A DNA stretch of 64,000 nucleotides, taken from NCBI RefSeq assembly GCF_001494635.1, contig NZ_LOJF01000011.1, forward strand, positions 232,142 through 296,141, in the 5' to 3' direction. The DNA is from Tractidigestivibacter scatoligenes (GTDB taxonomy: Bacteria; Actinomycetota; Coriobacteriia; Coriobacteriales; Atopobiaceae). The notes beneath the pieces were generated by a model. The model saw only the letters and a list, made by a program, of their open reading frames with translations. It ran no database searches and was not told the origin of the DNA. The translations under genes were made by a program, and so were the position numbers. How positions within the stretch are numbered: the stretch's first letter is position 1; each line of letters opens with the position of its first letter. Below are positions 17,082-24,792 of this stretch, in pieces.

Positions 17082-17262
17082 GCGCGAGAACCTTGCGGAC
17101 GTGACACCGCTCACCGACTGCACACGGTTGTTCAGGTGGTTAGACCGAATAAACAGATTCGAGCCCTCGCTTCGCCGCAGCGCGCGTGGTTTTCAGGGGG
17201 GTCGCAAGTGATTGGGGTTGCGGACGATTTCTTGGACCATCCTACCCCGCAAGCCCCCTGTG

Positions 17263-17410
17263 CCTAAAATTTGCGGTTGCCGGCCCTTTTTGGGTGAATC
17301 GCAGAGTACGAAGCCTCTAACTTTTTACAGAGCCGCAGGTAGGTAAATGGCACCTCTGGGGTGATACTAAGCGGAACCCCGAATTTTTACCGGCAACCGC
17401 AATTTTTGGG
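17263..17410. repeat. 148-bp inverted-repeat element with CCGCAGGTA core (copy 2)
   Basis: Arms 17263-17283 and 17390-17410 pair at 19 of 21 positions around TTGCGGTTGCCGG. The arm sequence differs from the other copies, but the interior keeps GAGCCGCAGGTAGGTAAATG and ACTAAGCGG. It lies in the gap between pyrG (start 17029) and the PARG-like gene (stop 17529). Apart from this element, the pyrG promoter/leader and the hairpin at 17462, nothing else is recognised in that gap. Confidence 0.65.
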
Positions 17411-17461
17411 CAGGCTGCATCCGTTGGATGGCAAGAGTCTCCCTCCGGAACGCGAGAACTG

Positions 17462-17499
17462 CCTCCGGGCCTCGGATGCACGCATCCGAGGCCCGGAGG
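17462..17499. terminator. perfect 18-bp hairpin after the PARG-like gene
   Basis: CCTCCGGGCCTCGGATGC and its exact complement GCATCCGAGGCCCGGAGG are separated by only two bases. The hairpin sits 30 bases downstream of the PARG-like gene's stop on the minus strand. There is no U run on either side, so it may be a 3' stabiliser or a factor-dependent terminator rather than a classical intrinsic one. Confidence 0.55.
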
Positions 17500-17528
17500 A
17501 AAGTCGAATTTCGCTGGGAGCGAACATC

Positions 17529-18476
17529 CTAGAGGTACTTACGCCAGTCATCATCATCGTCGGCGTCCTCCGTCTCGGCAGCGCGCTGGGACGCACGCTG
17601 TGCCGCAAGCTCGGCGCGGCTCTGGTACGGGGCGTCGTTCTTCTCGGGGAAGGTGGCAAACGCGTGCTGGAAGACCTCGAGGTTCTCGTCGGCGCGGCCG
17701 CGCGGCACGGGAAACGTGATCTTGGAGGCCACGTGCGTGCCGGAGGCAAGCTCTGCGCGGAAGAGCTCCGCCACGGTTGCCGCGTCCCACCCAAAGGCGC
17801 CGCAGCCAAAGGCCCCCAGCACCAGCTTGTCGTAGCCGAGCTGGTCGGCGATGGCCATCACGAAGGCGATGCGCTCGCGCATGGCCGTGAGCAGGGCGTC
17901 GTCCGCAACGTGGTAGTCCACCCTCGCGCGCACCGCGTTGGGTGCCGCGCACACGATGACATCGGTATAGGAGTGGTACTTGTCGCGCTCGAAACGCACG
18001 GCAGGCACGACAAGGGCGCGATTGCGGTAGAGCTCGCAGTTGATGTTGCGTCGTCGGTTCTCGCCATACCAGTCGCGCTTCTGCGAGAGCACGTTGTAGA
18101 GGAACGACTCCGAGCAGAGCGCCTCCTCCTGCGCCCAGGCGCCACGCTCGTAGCCACCGCCGGGGTTCACGAACGAGGCAAAGTCGAGCATAGCCATGTC
18201 GCAGCGGCTCGCGATGCCACGGCCAAGCCGCAGGACCGCCGAGGCACTATCTTCCTCGACAACCTCGACCTGGGGCACCACACCCTCGCGGGCGGGCACG
18301 GCAGGCATGCCGTTTATCTCGCGCGTCCCGGCAAGCGACGACGCAATCTCTGCCGAGAAGAGCTGGTCCATCCGGGCGATGTGCCGTGCGGCAAGCTGCG
18401 TGCGGCTTGGTCCACGCCGCGCACCACCCGCGTTCCTGCCGTTGCGCTGACGCTGACGTTCTCTATCTTGTGCCAT
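17529..18476 (-). CDS. bacterial PARG-like macrodomain protein (TIGR02452/DUF2263 type)
   Basis: Predicted ADP-ribosyl hydrolase of the microbial poly(ADP-ribose) glycohydrolase family, which removes ADP-ribose from proteins. The decisive sequence is FVNPGGGYERGAWAQEEALC: a PGGG loop followed after a short gap by QEE, the catalytic signature of bacterial PARGs. The later VLGAFGCGAFGWDAATVAEL is the second ADP-ribose-binding loop of the macrodomain. Length is 315 residues; an Arg-rich N-terminal 40 residues and an acidic DDDDDW tail flank the domain. The ATG overlaps the recN stop by 14 bases and has GGAGGGG upstream, so it is translationally linked to recN. No ADP-ribosyltransferase or toxin partner is seen nearby. 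Biochemical activity is inferred. Confidence 0.85.
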   Translation of the reverse strand: MAQDRERQRQRNGRNAGGARRGPSRTQLAARHIARMDQLFSAEIASSLAGTREINGMPAVPAREGVVPQVEVVEEDSASAVLRLGRGIASRCDMAMLDFASFVNPGGGYERGAWAQEEALCSESFLYNVLSQKRDWYGENRRRNINCELYRNRALVVPAVRFERDKYHSYTDVIVCAAPNAVRARVDYHVADDALLTAMRERIAFVMAIADQLGYDKLVLGAFGCGAFGWDAATVAELFRAELASGTHVASKITFPVPRGRADENLEVFQHAFATFPEKNDAPYQSRAELAAQRASQRAAETEDADDDDDWRKYL

Positions 18477-20130
18477 CGGAATCCCCTCCGTAGCTGTTAC
18501 CTGCGTGTTCGAGCATCTCGCGCGCGTGGGCGAGCGACGCCTCACTCGTGTCACCCGAGAGCATGCGCGCAATCTCCGCGACGCGTGTCTCTCCCTTGAC
18601 CTCGTCAATCTTAGTCTCGGGCGGCTCGCCTGCGGCGGGAGTCACCTTATGCACCAGGTAGTGCCTGTCCGCCATGACGGCGACCTGCGCCAGGTGCGTG
18701 ACCACAATGACCTGGTGTGTGCGGGCAAGGTCGCGCAGCACCTGTGCGAGCGCCACGGCCGTGGCGCCACCCACGCCGGCGTCCACCTCGTCAAAGACGA
18801 GCGTGTCGCAGCCGTCAGCATCTCCCAGGGCCACCTTGCAGGCAAGCATCACGCGGCTCACCTCGCCGCCTGAGGCAATGCGCCTGAGCGGCCGCGCGGT
18901 AAGGCCAGCGGCTGGCCGGTAGAGAAACTCCACGCGGCTTGGCCCCATGCTCCCCCACTGGTCGCGCGGCAGTCGCGTCTGCGAGACAGTAAGCGATGCC
19001 GAGCCCATCTCGAGGCGCGACATCTGGGCGCTGACCTCGGCCGAGAGACGCGGTGCACCCTTCTCGCGCACGGCATCCAGCGCGTCGGCGGCGTGGGCGA
19101 GCTTCTTCTCGGCGGCGTCGAGCGCCTGCTTGGCGCGCTTCTCGGCCTCGTCGCCGCCCTCGCTTGCCGCCACCACAGCCGCGGCCTGCTCGCGTCGGGC
19201 AAAGACGTCCTCCATGCGCGGGCCAAAGCTGCGACGCAGGCCCTCGAGGCGAGAGAGGCGCTGCTGCATCTGCTCGAGCGACTCCGGGTCCCACTCCACG
19301 CCGTCAGCGTAGTCGCGCAGGCTCGATGCCACGTCCTCGATGTCGATGAGAGAGGACTCGAGGGCATCTGCCCAGGTACCGAGCTTGGCATCGTAGTTCG
19401 AGGCGTCTCTCAGTGCGCGGACCGCCGCCGAGAGCGCATCCGTGGCGCCGCCATCGCCCGCAACCAGGTTGTGCGCGCCAGAGGCGGCGGCCACGAGCGC
19501 CTCGGCATGCTCGGCACGTGGCAGGGCCTCCTCGAGCTCCTCGTACTCGCCCTCCTTGGGGGCCACCTCGTCGATCTTCCTGAGCGTGAACTCGGCCTCC
19601 TCGAGCTTCTCGGCGCCAGTGCGCGAGAGCTCGCGCACGCGCTCGAGCTCGTCTGCCGCCGCACGCGCCGCGGCAAGCGCGTCCTGGTAGGCACCAAGCG
19701 CTTCCGAGGCCTCCTCGCCCAGCCACGCGTCGAGAATCTCCACGTGCGAGGCAACGGAGAGCAGCCTCTGGTGCTCGTGCTGCCCGCAGAGGTCGACCGT
19801 CCTGCCAACGCCCGACGCCAGCTCGCGCACGGAGCCCATGCGACCGTCTATCTCCACCCGACCACGGCCGTCGGCCGAGACGCGCCTGCGCACCACGCAG
19901 CCATCGGGGTCTCCCCCGCGCTCGAAGAAGCGCCCCTCGACCTCGAGGGAGTCCGCCCCCTCGCGCACCGAGCCGGCGTCGGCGCGCTCCCCCACCAAAA
20001 GCTTGATGGCCGAGAGGAGCGCCGTCTTGCCGGCGCCCGTCTCGCCCGTGAGCACCGTGAGGCCGGAAGAGGGCTGGATGGTGGCGTCCCGAATGAGCGC
20101 GACGTCGCGCGCGTGCAGCTCATCGAGCAT
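18463..20130 (-). CDS. recN: DNA repair protein RecN
   Basis: SMC-like ATPase acting early in double-strand-break repair. The 555-residue protein has the N-terminal Walker A (LTVLTGETGAGKTALLSAI), central Ala/Glu-rich coiled-coil regions (about 150-370) and the C-terminal half of the ATPase. The latter shows RIASGGEVSRVMLACKVALG (signature) and LVFDEVDAGVGGATA (Walker B), then QVIVVTHLAQVA. The ATG overlaps the nadK TGA by one base. The nadK-recN pairing after tlyA is widespread in Gram-positives and supports the call. Confidence 0.97.
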   Translation of the reverse strand: MLDELHARDVALIRDATIQPSSGLTVLTGETGAGKTALLSAIKLLVGERADAGSVREGADSLEVEGRFFERGGDPDGCVVRRRVSADGRGRVEIDGRMGSVRELASGVGRTVDLCGQHEHQRLLSVASHVEILDAWLGEEASEALGAYQDALAAARAAADELERVRELSRTGAEKLEEAEFTLRKIDEVAPKEGEYEELEEALPRAEHAEALVAAASGAHNLVAGDGGATDALSAAVRALRDASNYDAKLGTWADALESSLIDIEDVASSLRDYADGVEWDPESLEQMQQRLSRLEGLRRSFGPRMEDVFARREQAAAVVAASEGGDEAEKRAKQALDAAEKKLAHAADALDAVREKGAPRLSAEVSAQMSRLEMGSASLTVSQTRLPRDQWGSMGPSRVEFLYRPAAGLTARPLRRIASGGEVSRVMLACKVALGDADGCDTLVFDEVDAGVGGATAVALAQVLRDLARTHQVIVVTHLAQVAVMADRHYLVHKVTPAAGEPPETKIDEVKGETRVAEIARMLSGDTSEASLAHAREMLEHAGNSYGGDSDGTR

Positions 20131-20987
20131 CAGCGACCCGCCCTGCCGTAGAAGACGCGCGAGACCGAGTTGTAGAAGCTCTGCGCGCTGTGATCGAGGA
20201 GGAGGATGTCTCCCGGGCCGCGGCGCACCGTGGCGTGCACGGGCACGCCCTCCTGGCGCTGGCGCACGTTCTGGCCATCGGCAAAGAAGTGGCGCGCAAC
20301 CGGGCGCTCGGGGCTCATCTCGATTTCGACGATGTCCGAGGGCGCCGTGAGAAATGCGCGGGCCATGATGGTGTGCGGAGCGATGGGCACGCAGACCATG
20401 CCCGAGAACTCCGGCGTTACGATGGGGCCACCCGCGGCAAGCGCGTAGCCAGTCGACCCAGTTGCGGTGGAGACCACAAAGCCGTCGCCGCGCAGCGTGT
20501 CGATGTGGTTGCCCGAGACCGAGACCTCGAACTGGACCATGTCGCCCTGGCCGCCGCGCGAGACCGCAAAGTCATTCAGAGCAAAGCTGTTCACCTGGTA
20601 GGCGCTGCCATCCTCGCACGCAAAGGTGCTCTCGATGGCAAGCGTTGCCCTGTGCGAGACGTGCAGCTTGCCGTCAAGAGCACTCTTGACCGTCTCGATG
20701 AGCTTGTCCGGACCCGCCGTAGTGAGAAATCCCAGGTGGCCATAAGAGATGCCCAGCATGGGAATCTGCGTGTAGCCCACAATGCGCGCGGCACGAAGCA
20801 GCGTGCCGTCTCCGCCCAGGGAAACCACAAGCTGGCAGGCGGAGGGGTCCTCGATGTAGTCCGGGTAGCGCTTCTTGTCATGAGCCCACACGGCCTCGAC
20901 GCCCTGGCCAGAAAGCCAATGCTCAAGGGCATGCGCGCCTTCCACGGCATCCGGGCGCGCGTAGTTTGGGACGATAAAGACCTTCAC
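20130..20987 (-). CDS. nadK: NAD kinase
   Basis: Phosphorylates NAD to NADP. The product has 285 residues with the catalytic GGDGTLLRAAR loop, GHLGFLTT, an NDFAVSRG loop where most members have NE, and the TATGSTGYALAAGGPIV stretch. The C-terminal domain ends normally. The start is a GTG (VKVFIVPNYARPDA) with GGAGG six bases upstream; an in-frame start 11 codons earlier has no site. It sits between tlyA and recN, with its stop sharing one base with recN's ATG. Confidence 0.95.
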   Translation of the reverse strand: MKVFIVPNYARPDAVEGAHALEHWLSGQGVEAVWAHDKKRYPDYIEDPSACQLVVSLGGDGTLLRAARIVGYTQIPMLGISYGHLGFLTTAGPDKLIETVKSALDGKLHVSHRATLAIESTFACEDGSAYQVNSFALNDFAVSRGGQGDMVQFEVSVSGNHIDTLRGDGFVVSTATGSTGYALAAGGPIVTPEFSGMVCVPIAPHTIMARAFLTAPSDIVEIEMSPERPVARHFFADGQNVRQRQEGVPVHATVRRGPGDILLLDHSAQSFYNSVSRVFYGRAGR

Positions 20988-21043
20988 GCAAACCTCCAGC
21001 CAAACAGGTGTACGGAGCACAACCTAGAGTGTACCCCCACTCG

Positions 21044-21838
21044 CTAGGCCAGGGCCACCGCTCCCCCGCTAACGACCGCCTTGAGGTCGAGGGCGGTAGG
21101 TGCCGAACCGCGCCGGCCAAAGAGGAGGTACTCAACGTTGCCCTTGTGACCGCGCACGGGACTCTCGCAGCAGCCCACCGGTCCAAGGCCGGCATCCGCA
21201 AACGCCGCTGCGATGCACTCCAGCGCATGCAGGCGAACCGCCGGATCGCGGACCACGCCACCCTCGCCCACCTGGTCGCGGGGGGCCTCGAACTGGGGCT
21301 TTACCAGCGTGAGAAAGGCCCCGTCCGCCGAGAGGAGCGAGAGGACCGCAGGCAGCACGGTCGTCACCGAGGTGAAGGAGACATCGCAGACGGCAAGCTG
21401 GATGGTGCCCGTGCGCTCTGGCGTGGGGACGTCAACGATGTTCGTGCGCTCGAGGAGGGTCACACGGGAGTCGCTTCTCAGCGACCAATCAAACTGCGCA
21501 TAGCCCACGTCCACCGAGAGGACCGAGGCGGCACCATGCTTGAGGAGGCAGTCAGTAAAGCCACCGGTAGAACACCCCACGTCGAGGCAGGCAAGCCCCG
21601 TGGGGTCAACGTCAAAGGCCTGAAGGCCACGCTCAAGCTTGAGGCCGCCGCGGCTCACAAAGGGGATGTGGTCGCGCACGTGAAGGACGATGCCCGGCTC
21701 GACCTGCTCACCCGCGCGCTCGAGGCGGCGATCCTGCGTCGAGACCTCGCCTGCCATCACGGCGCGCATCGCGTCCTCGCGGTTGGAGAAAAAACCCTGC
21801 TCGACCAGCTCGTCATCAAGCCTGCGGCGGCGTGTCAC
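21044..21838 (-). CDS. tlyA: TlyA family rRNA (cytidine-2'-O)-methyltransferase
   Basis: TlyA proteins 2'-O-methylate 16S and/or 23S rRNA; in actinobacteria this affects capreomycin sensitivity. The 264-residue product has an N-terminal S4 RNA-binding domain (about 3-65: RLDDELVEQGFFSNREDAMR) and an FtsJ-type Rossmann domain. In the latter are PFVSRGGLKLERGLQAF, CLDVGCSTGGFTDCLLKHGA, AVCDVSFTSVTTVLPAVL and LVKPQFEA. The GTG start overlaps the xseB TGA by four bases (GTGA). The gap to nadK is 56 bases. The family name is firm; the target nucleotide is not visible. Confidence 0.93.
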   Translation of the reverse strand: MTRRRRLDDELVEQGFFSNREDAMRAVMAGEVSTQDRRLERAGEQVEPGIVLHVRDHIPFVSRGGLKLERGLQAFDVDPTGLACLDVGCSTGGFTDCLLKHGAASVLSVDVGYAQFDWSLRSDSRVTLLERTNIVDVPTPERTGTIQLAVCDVSFTSVTTVLPAVLSLLSADGAFLTLVKPQFEAPRDQVGEGGVVRDPAVRLHALECIAAAFADAGLGPVGCCESPVRGHKGNVEYLLFGRRGSAPTALDLKAVVSGGAVALA

Positions 21839-22155
21839 GAGGCGTTGCCGCCTTCGGTAGCGTTTTTTGCGTCGGCGGGCGCGGCGTCGGGTGCAGGCGC
21901 GGCATCGTTCTCGGGCTTCTCGGCGCCCTTTTCACCGGGCGCGCCGTCGTCGGCGAGCATGGCCTTCTCCTCGGGCGAGAAGTCCGTGGCATCGACAAGC
22001 TCTACTGCCTTCGAACCCAGCGCGATGGCCTCGTCGAAGAGGTCGAGCGAGCGCTCGAGCGACACGTCGCGGTCGCGCACGGCGCCCACGATGTCATCGA
22101 GACGTCGCGTAATCTGGTCGAAGCTCTGGTACTGGGAGACGTCGGGCTTGGCCAT
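21835..22155 (-). CDS. xseB: exodeoxyribonuclease VII small subunit XseB, with disordered tail
   Basis: The small subunit of ExoVII is a two-helix peptide that decorates XseA. The first 70 residues match: YQSFDQITRRLDDIVGAVRD, VSLERSLDLFDEAIALG and ELVDATDFSPEEKAML. The last 36 residues are an Ala/Pro/Asp/Gly-rich extension unlike short canonical XseB (about 70-80 residues). The ATG has GGAG inside the end of nusB. The partner xseA, usually adjacent, is not in this window. Confidence 0.85.
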   Translation of the reverse strand: MAKPDVSQYQSFDQITRRLDDIVGAVRDRDVSLERSLDLFDEAIALGSKAVELVDATDFSPEEKAMLADDGAPGEKGAEKPENDAAPAPDAAPADAKNATEGGNAS

Positions 22156-22157
22156 GG

Positions 22158-22757
22158 CTACTCCGCGGTGTCGTCCGCGACGGGGGCGTCATCGGGAACG
22201 TCATCGGCGACAGGTGCCTCGGCGAGGGGCTCCACGTCCGTCTCGTCTACAGCAGGAGCTTCGCCCGTCTCGTCCTCTGGCGCGTCTGCCTGAGACTTTG
22301 CCGCCGCGTGAAGCGTCTGGCGGGCCTTCTCGTACACGTCGACGCCAGCGTTCACGTCCGCGGCGATGCTGCCCAGAACGCCATTGATGAAGCGCGGGGA
22401 CTCGTCGGTGCCAAATGCCTTGGCAAGCTCAACGGCCTCATCGATGGCCACGGCTACCGTGATGTCGTCCTCCTCGATCATCTCGTAGAGGGCAAGCCGC
22501 AGGATGTTGCGGTCCACGATGGGCATGCGGGAGAGGCTCCAGCTAGCGGAGCTGGCGCGAATCACGGCGTCGATGGCATAGCGGCGCGAGTCCACCCCCA
22601 GGGCAAGCTCCTGACCGTACGGGTCGAGCGGACCATCGCTTATGGCGTAGTCTCCCGAGAGCACCTCCTCCACCGTGCGGTTGTTGACATCGGCCTGGAA
22701 GAGGAGCTGTAGGGCTTGGGCGCGCGCGAGGGTGCGCCCTCCAAAGCGACCGGACAC
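22158..22757 (-). CDS. nusB: transcription antitermination factor NusB with acidic C-terminal extension
   Basis: NusB binds boxA RNA with NusE/S10 and promotes rRNA antitermination. The helical core is recognised from GRTLARAQALQLLFQADV, SLSRMPIVDRNILRLALYEM, VAIDEAVELAKAFGTDESPR and FINGVLGSIA. The core ends near residue 150; the last 50 residues are Asp/Glu/Ala/Pro-rich, so the 199-residue product is longer than the usual 130-150. The GTG start is one base after the asp23 TAA, with AAGGAG at ideal spacing. A TTG further up lies inside asp23 and is discounted. Confidence 0.93.
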   Translation of the reverse strand: MSGRFGGRTLARAQALQLLFQADVNNRTVEEVLSGDYAISDGPLDPYGQELALGVDSRRYAIDAVIRASSASWSLSRMPIVDRNILRLALYEMIEEDDITVAVAIDEAVELAKAFGTDESPRFINGVLGSIAADVNAGVDVYEKARQTLHAAAKSQADAPEDETGEAPAVDETDVEPLAEAPVADDVPDDAPVADDTAE

Positions 22758-22758
22758 G

Positions 22759-23121
22759 TTACTCCTTGGGGAAGACGAGGCTGTCAATGCAGACGTCCAC
22801 CGCGGTCACGCCAACGCCCACCTGCTCGGTAATGGCGTTCGCGACCTCGCTGCGGACGTCAGCCGCAAGCTTGGTGAACGGGTAGCCGTAGAAGACGGCA
22901 AGATGCACACAGATGCGCAGGCCGCCGTCCTCGACAGAGGACTCGACGGCGGACTCGGGCGCAACCGAGTTGCTGGTGAAGACGCTGATGAGGCTCGAGG
23001 TGATGTCGTTGCCACCCACGGAGGCAACGCCCTCGACGCGCTTGGCAGCGAGAGAGACGACGGTGGAGATGACTCGCTTGGAAATGCCGATGCCAGAAAC
23101 GTAAAGCTCGCTTTCGGCCAT
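22759..23121 (-). CDS. Asp23/Gls24 family envelope stress-response protein (YloU-like)
   Basis: A 120-residue protein of the Asp23/YloU family, which in Firmicutes is membrane-associated through AmaP-like partners and linked to cell-envelope homeostasis. The opening SELYVSGIGISKRVISTVVS is characteristic, followed by AAKRVEGVASVGG and the IDSLVF end. The ATG has GGAGGGCCACCT upstream. It heads an asp23-nusB-xseB-tlyA-nadK-recN-PARG run, a gene order also typical of Firmicutes and Coriobacteriia. A TATACT promoter lies about 80 bases upstream. No amaP is visible. Confidence 0.88.
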   Translation of the reverse strand: MAESELYVSGIGISKRVISTVVSLAAKRVEGVASVGGNDITSSLISVFTSNSVAPESAVESSVEDGGLRICVHLAVFYGYPFTKLAADVRSEVANAITEQVGVGVTAVDVCIDSLVFPKE

Positions 23122-23198
23122 AGGTGGCCCTCCTTGTGCTCGGTTCGTTGCCGTCAGGCGGCGGGCGCGCTTGTCCGCCGCAGACCCCAAACACTGCC

Positions 23199-23204
23199 AG
23201 TATA
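23199..23204 (-). promoter_or_regulatory. candidate -10 box for the asp23-nusB operon
   Basis: TATACT on the minus strand within GTCTATACTGGC, about 80 bases before the asp23 ATG and after the efp hairpin. No good -35 is seen. The same GTCTATA(C/G)T context occurs before efp and mraZ. Confidence 0.5.
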
Positions 23205-23224
23205 GACGTTGCCAACGCTTGGGA

Positions 23225-23293
23225 CGCAGACGCCCGCGCGGCTGTGGCCACGCGGGCGCGTGTGCGGTTGAGATGGCGCCAGCAGCGTCTGCG
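23225..23293. terminator. nested hairpin after efp
   Basis: The outer stem CGCAGACGC (23225-23233) pairs with GCGTCTGCG (23285-23293). Just inside it, CGCCCGCG (23231-23238) pairs with CGCGGGCG (23251-23258). It lies 8 bases after the efp stop. No U run follows on the minus strand, so strength as an intrinsic terminator is uncertain. Confidence 0.45.
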
Positions 23294-23300
23294 CTAGACG

Positions 23301-23864
23301 TTAGACACGCGCGACAAACTTGCCGTCGCGGGTGTCGACCTTGATCTTCTCGCCCTGGTTGAGGTACATGGGAACCTGAATGGTGGCGCCGGTCTCGATG
23401 ACGGCAGGCTTGGTGCCGCCCTGGACGGTATCGCCCTTGAAACCGGGGTCGGTCTGGGTGATCTCGACTTCGATGAAGGTGGGCGGCTGCACCGCGTAGA
23501 GAACGTCGTTGGCGTACTGGAGAAGGCAGATGTCGTTCTCCTTGAGGAACTTGTCGTTGTCACCGATGAGCGCCCTGTCAACAGGAATCTGCTCGTAGGT
23601 CTCGGTGTCCATGAACCAGAAGGAGGTGCCGTCGTCGTAGAGGTACTGCATCTCGCGGGTACGCATGTCGACGCTCTCGAACTTGGCGGACTGCTGGAAG
23701 TTCTCCTCGTTCACGCGGCCGGTGCGGATGTCGCGGTACTTGGTACGGACGTAGGTGTTGCCCTTGCCAGGCTTGACGTGCTGGGCCTCGAGAATGACGC
23801 AGTCCTTGCCCTTGATGTTGACGCCAAGGCCAGCCTTGAGGTCGGTGATGGAAAGTGTAGCCAC
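23301..23864 (-). CDS. efp: elongation factor P
   Basis: Ribosome-binding factor that relieves stalling at polyproline. The 187-residue product has the three OB-like domains of EF-P: TLSITDLKAGLGVNIKGKDC, then HVKPGKGNTYVRTKYRDIRT and C-terminal GDTVQGGTKPAVIETGATIQ. The tip loop that enters the P site reads PGKGNTYVR; its lysine is the residue modified in other species. No modification enzyme (EpmA, EarP, YmfI type) is visible in the window. The start is a GTG with GGAGA upstream. It has its own TATACT promoter. In related genomes efp often follows pepP; here a PTS locus lies between them. Confidence 0.97.
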   Translation of the reverse strand: MATLSITDLKAGLGVNIKGKDCVILEAQHVKPGKGNTYVRTKYRDIRTGRVNEENFQQSAKFESVDMRTREMQYLYDDGTSFWFMDTETYEQIPVDRALIGDNDKFLKENDICLLQYANDVLYAVQPPTFIEVEITQTDPGFKGDTVQGGTKPAVIETGATIQVPMYLNQGEKIKVDTRDGKFVARV

Positions 23865-23920
23865 GAAAAGGTCTCCTTCTCCCTTGCCCGGGCACACCGG
23901 GCATTTTCGTACGGCGGTAG

Positions 23921-23926
23921 AGTATA
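23921..23926 (-). promoter_or_regulatory. candidate -10 box for efp
   Basis: TATACT on the minus strand in GGCGTCTATACTCTACC, 57 bases before the efp start. No clear -35. Its context resembles the asp23 and mraZ promoters. Confidence 0.5.
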
Positions 23927-24010
23927 GACGCCTTTGCACGGCAGCGCGACCTGCTCGGAGCGTCTTCCAAAAACGTGCAAAAAGGGAGCACGAGCAGCCC
24001 GGTGTTTGAC

Positions 24011-24215
24011 AGACGCCCGAAGGCGCGTTTTGGCAGCAAGTGCGTACGGAACCGCCGCTCCGGCGTCATTCTGGCGCCGGAGGGCACGTTACCGCAGCGA
24101 TTACGTACAAAGATGCTGCTCCGGCGCCAATTTCTCGCCCGAAGGCGCGTTTTGGCAACAAGTGCGTACGGAACCGCCGCTCCGGCGTCATTCTGGCGCC
24201 GGAGGGCGCGTTTCT
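24011..24215 (+). repeat. hairpin-spacer repeat array R2 (four units)
   Basis: Dyads of the form CTCCGGCG..CGCCGGAG start at 24058 and 24180, with a GCTCCGGCGCC/CTCGCCCGAAGG version between them (24118-24145) and a partial unit at 24011. The start-to-start distance is 61 bases. Spacers carry CACGTTACCGCAGCGATTAC then GTACAAA, or CGCGTTTTGGCAACAAGTGC then GTACGG. It occupies the gap between the DUF956 stop (24242) and efp. Apart from the efp promoter nothing else is seen in 23865-24241. Confidence 0.85.
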
Positions 24216-24241
24216 GTCGGCCGCCTCAACGCCCCCTTGCC

Positions 24242-24631
24242 CTAGTGCCCAAGTCGGCCGATGGTGTTGTTCCACAGTCCCTTTGCCCCAGCCCCAACAA
24301 CCTGGAAAAAGGAAGGCGAGCGCAGAAGGTGATCCGCAGGCACGTGCTCGCGGATGGCGCGCAGGCATGCCTTGTTGTCACCAGTCGAGAAGGTAAAGTG
24401 ACGGCCGTCCTTCACGAAGATGGCGAAGCGGGGAATCGTCTTCTTCGCAATAACCGACGCCGAGACGTAATCGACCTCGTCCCAGGGAATCTGGATGTAG
24501 TCCTCGACGTTCTTCTCGTTGTAGTACTCGAAGGCCACGTCGCCCAGCATCACGTTTCCGCCGGAAGTGAGCCCGTCGAGGTTGGTCGCACGGTCCGTGT
24601 AGTCGACCTTCGTGTTCTGAGACTGCGCCAT
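24242..24631 (-). CDS. DUF956 family protein (ManO-like, mannose-PTS associated)
   Basis: A 129-residue protein of the DUF956 family, found next to mannose-class PTS genes in lactic acid bacteria and Coriobacteriia and called ManO there; a regulatory role is proposed but not settled. Visible features: NLDGLTSGGNVMLGDVAFEY, PWDEVDYVSASVIAKKTIPR, FAIFVKDGRHFTFSTGDNKA and the C-terminal RSPSFFQVVGAGAKGLWNN. The ATG has GAGGAGGG upstream. It is separated from the IID gene by a strong intrinsic terminator, so it probably depends on readthrough or its own promoter. Confidence 0.85.
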   Translation of the reverse strand: MAQSQNTKVDYTDRATNLDGLTSGGNVMLGDVAFEYYNEKNVEDYIQIPWDEVDYVSASVIAKKTIPRFAIFVKDGRHFTFSTGDNKACLRAIREHVPADHLLRSPSFFQVVGAGAKGLWNNTIGRLGH

Positions 24632-24699
24632 GTGGTGGCACCCTCCTCGATTCCGTACTACAGGCAACGGCGATAACAGCCGCCGCACCTTCCCCCAGC

Positions 24700-24739
24700 A
24701 AAAACGGAGCCGCACCCCACCAGCGTAGCAGGGTGCGGC
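24700..24739 (-). terminator. intrinsic terminator after the mannose-PTS operon
   Basis: On the minus strand GCCGCACCC (24731-24739) pairs with GGGTGCGGC (24709-24717), followed after a few bases by a TTTTT run (24700-24704 and adjacent). It lies between the IID stop (24793) and the DUF956 start (24631). Confidence 0.8.
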
Positions 24740-24792
24740 CCACGGTGCGCGCCTTCTCGTTGACGCGACGTCCGGATGCCCGGAGCAGAAGG

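Noticed and set aside
15401..17104. A 567-codon open frame on the plus strand opposite pyrG
   Set aside because: Composition is that of a reverse-complement shadow in GC-rich DNA (Val/Asp/Gly/His-rich, no domain); the minus strand encodes a complete CTP synthase.
17150..17190. Possible tRNA T-arm (GATTCGAGCCC)
   Set aside because: No acceptor stem or anticodon arm can be folded around it on either strand.
24011..24215. CRISPR array
   Set aside because: Both the hairpin and the spacer are conserved between units and between loci, the reverse of CRISPR, and no cas gene is present.
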